Shown here piece after piece: positions 33,626-34,144 of a stretch of 34,144 nt of DNA (position 1 is the first letter of the stretch; each line of letters starts with the position of its first letter). The stretch is taken from assembly GCA_029251375.1 (NCBI GenBank), contig JAQXDL010000030.1, positions 1-34,144 on the forward strand, in the 5' to 3' direction. This stretch comes from Pseudomonadales bacterium (lineage in GTDB: Bacteria; Pseudomonadota; Gammaproteobacteria; Pseudomonadales; Azotimanducaceae). Below the pieces are notes generated by a model, which saw only the letters and a program-made list of their open reading frames with translations, was not told the DNA's origin and did no database searches. Position numbers and translations under genes: made by a program.

Positions 33626-34144
33626 TTGGATATCCAATCAGTCAGAAATGCCTCTCTGCAAAGTATCTCGTTGTTGATGTTACTTGCCTCGCCCTTGTTT
33701 GGATCGGCACAAGCGAGCGCCGATAGCGCCTACAAGGTGACCCGAGACATCGTCTATGGGGATCCCAAGGCTTTTTTTTCTGAGCTAGAATCGCTAGATA
33801 TTTATTGGCAAGACAATAAAGAATCTCGGCCTGTGATCATCTATGTTCACGGTGGTGGTTGGGCTTTTGGTGATAAGTCTGAAGTGAATTCTAAACCTGA
33901 TTTTTTTGTTCCCAATGGCATAGCTTTTATAAGCATGAATTACCGTCTGCGTTGGGATGATAAGCTTTATGATCAGCTAGAAGATATCGTCTCTGTTGTT
34001 AAATGGGTAAAAGACAACAGTAAAACCTACGGTCTCGATTCCAAGAGAGTCATTTTGATGGGGCACGAAGCGGGCGCGCATCTCGTTTCACTGATCAGCA
34101 CAGATCCTCGTTACATGAGGGCGCAGGGGTTGTCTTTAAATAAT
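33626..34144 (+). CDS. Secreted alpha/beta-hydrolase-like protein, 3' end outside the window
   Basis: The first 173 residues are visible, and the frame is open at the window end. The start is uncertain: TTG 33626 has AGGTGA at a suitable distance, while GTG 33623 and GTG 33617 are alternatives. An N-terminal signal peptide (hydrophobic core SLLMLLASPLFG, likely cut after AQA) precedes the catalytic fold. YVHGGGWAFGDKS at 74-85 is the oxyanion-hole HGGG motif of the HSL/BD-FAE type. The nucleophile elbow reads GHEAGAHL, with E148 where GHSAGAHL carries the catalytic serine. It may be a non-catalytic member or use a different chemistry. Confidence 0.8.
   Translation, partial: MDIQSVRNASLQSISLLMLLASPLFGSAQASADSAYKVTRDIVYGDPKAFFSELESLDIYWQDNKESRPVIIYVHGGGWAFGDKSEVNSKPDFFVPNGIAFISMNYRLRWDDKLYDQLEDIVSVVKWVKDNSKTYGLDSKRVILMGHEAGAHLVSLISTDPRYMRAQGLSLNN

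Noticed and set aside
1-34144. CRISPR array, prophage, insertion sequence or toxin-antitoxin system
   Set aside because: The repeats found are short head-to-tail arrays without spacers, and no transposase, integrase, phage structural or toxin-like gene was recognised.

Overview
The window reads as a gammaproteobacterial chromosome segment, probably from a free-living aerobic heterotroph of marine type. This is inference. The supporting set is glutaminyl-tRNA synthetase, SohB, NfuA, a DUF2970 protein, a CysI/DUF934 pair, MetH of E. coli length (1228 aa, zinc cysteines at 247/310/311) and an AcuI/YhdH reductase, plus many acyl-CoA enzymes. Nothing looks like a phage, plasmid, insertion sequence or CRISPR.

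Layout. 1-8753: acyl-CoA synthetase, selenocysteine tRNA (selC), TauD-type dioxygenase, a convergent AhpD-like/nitronate monooxygenase pair, an acyl-CoA-dehydrogenase-like protein, an SCP2 protein, SohB and the AcuI-like reductase. 8860-14546: CPA2 antiporter, sulfite reductase operon, an unlisted 43-aa membrane protein with its own promoter candidate and terminator, and a DUF2970/MFS pair. 14723-23549: metH, nfuA, DAHP synthase preceded by an aromatic leader peptide and attenuator, a TauE/SafE exporter and glnS. 23719-28999: LLM oxidoreductase, threonine/serine dehydratase, an M50-like membrane protease homologue, glyA behind a ZTP riboswitch, and a HAD hydrolase. 29053-34144: double-hotdog MaoC protein, alpha/beta hydrolase, FMN reductase, ACAD11-like acyl-CoA dehydrogenase, and a truncated secreted hydrolase-like gene whose nucleophile serine is a glutamate.

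Functional threads. Many genes handle acyl-CoA or hydrophobic substrates (two ACAD-related proteins, acyl-CoA synthetase, SCP2, MaoC, AcuI), but they are scattered over both strands rather than forming one pathway operon. A second thread is sulfur and one-carbon metabolism: sulfite reductase, TauE/SafE exporter, MetH, and SHMT under ZTP control.

The most notable non-coding signals are four. (1) A UCA-anticodon tRNA has the selenocysteine D-arm and long variable arm but only a 12-bp acceptor/T helix. (2) A 31-codon leader with a Phe/Trp/Tyr run lies before a terminator and the DAHP synthase gene. (3) A ZTP (pfl) riboswitch precedes glyA. (4) Short tandem arrays of different period sit at or just past the 3' ends of genes, twice carrying the stop codon itself. 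No search or folding program was run; family names come from reading motifs.
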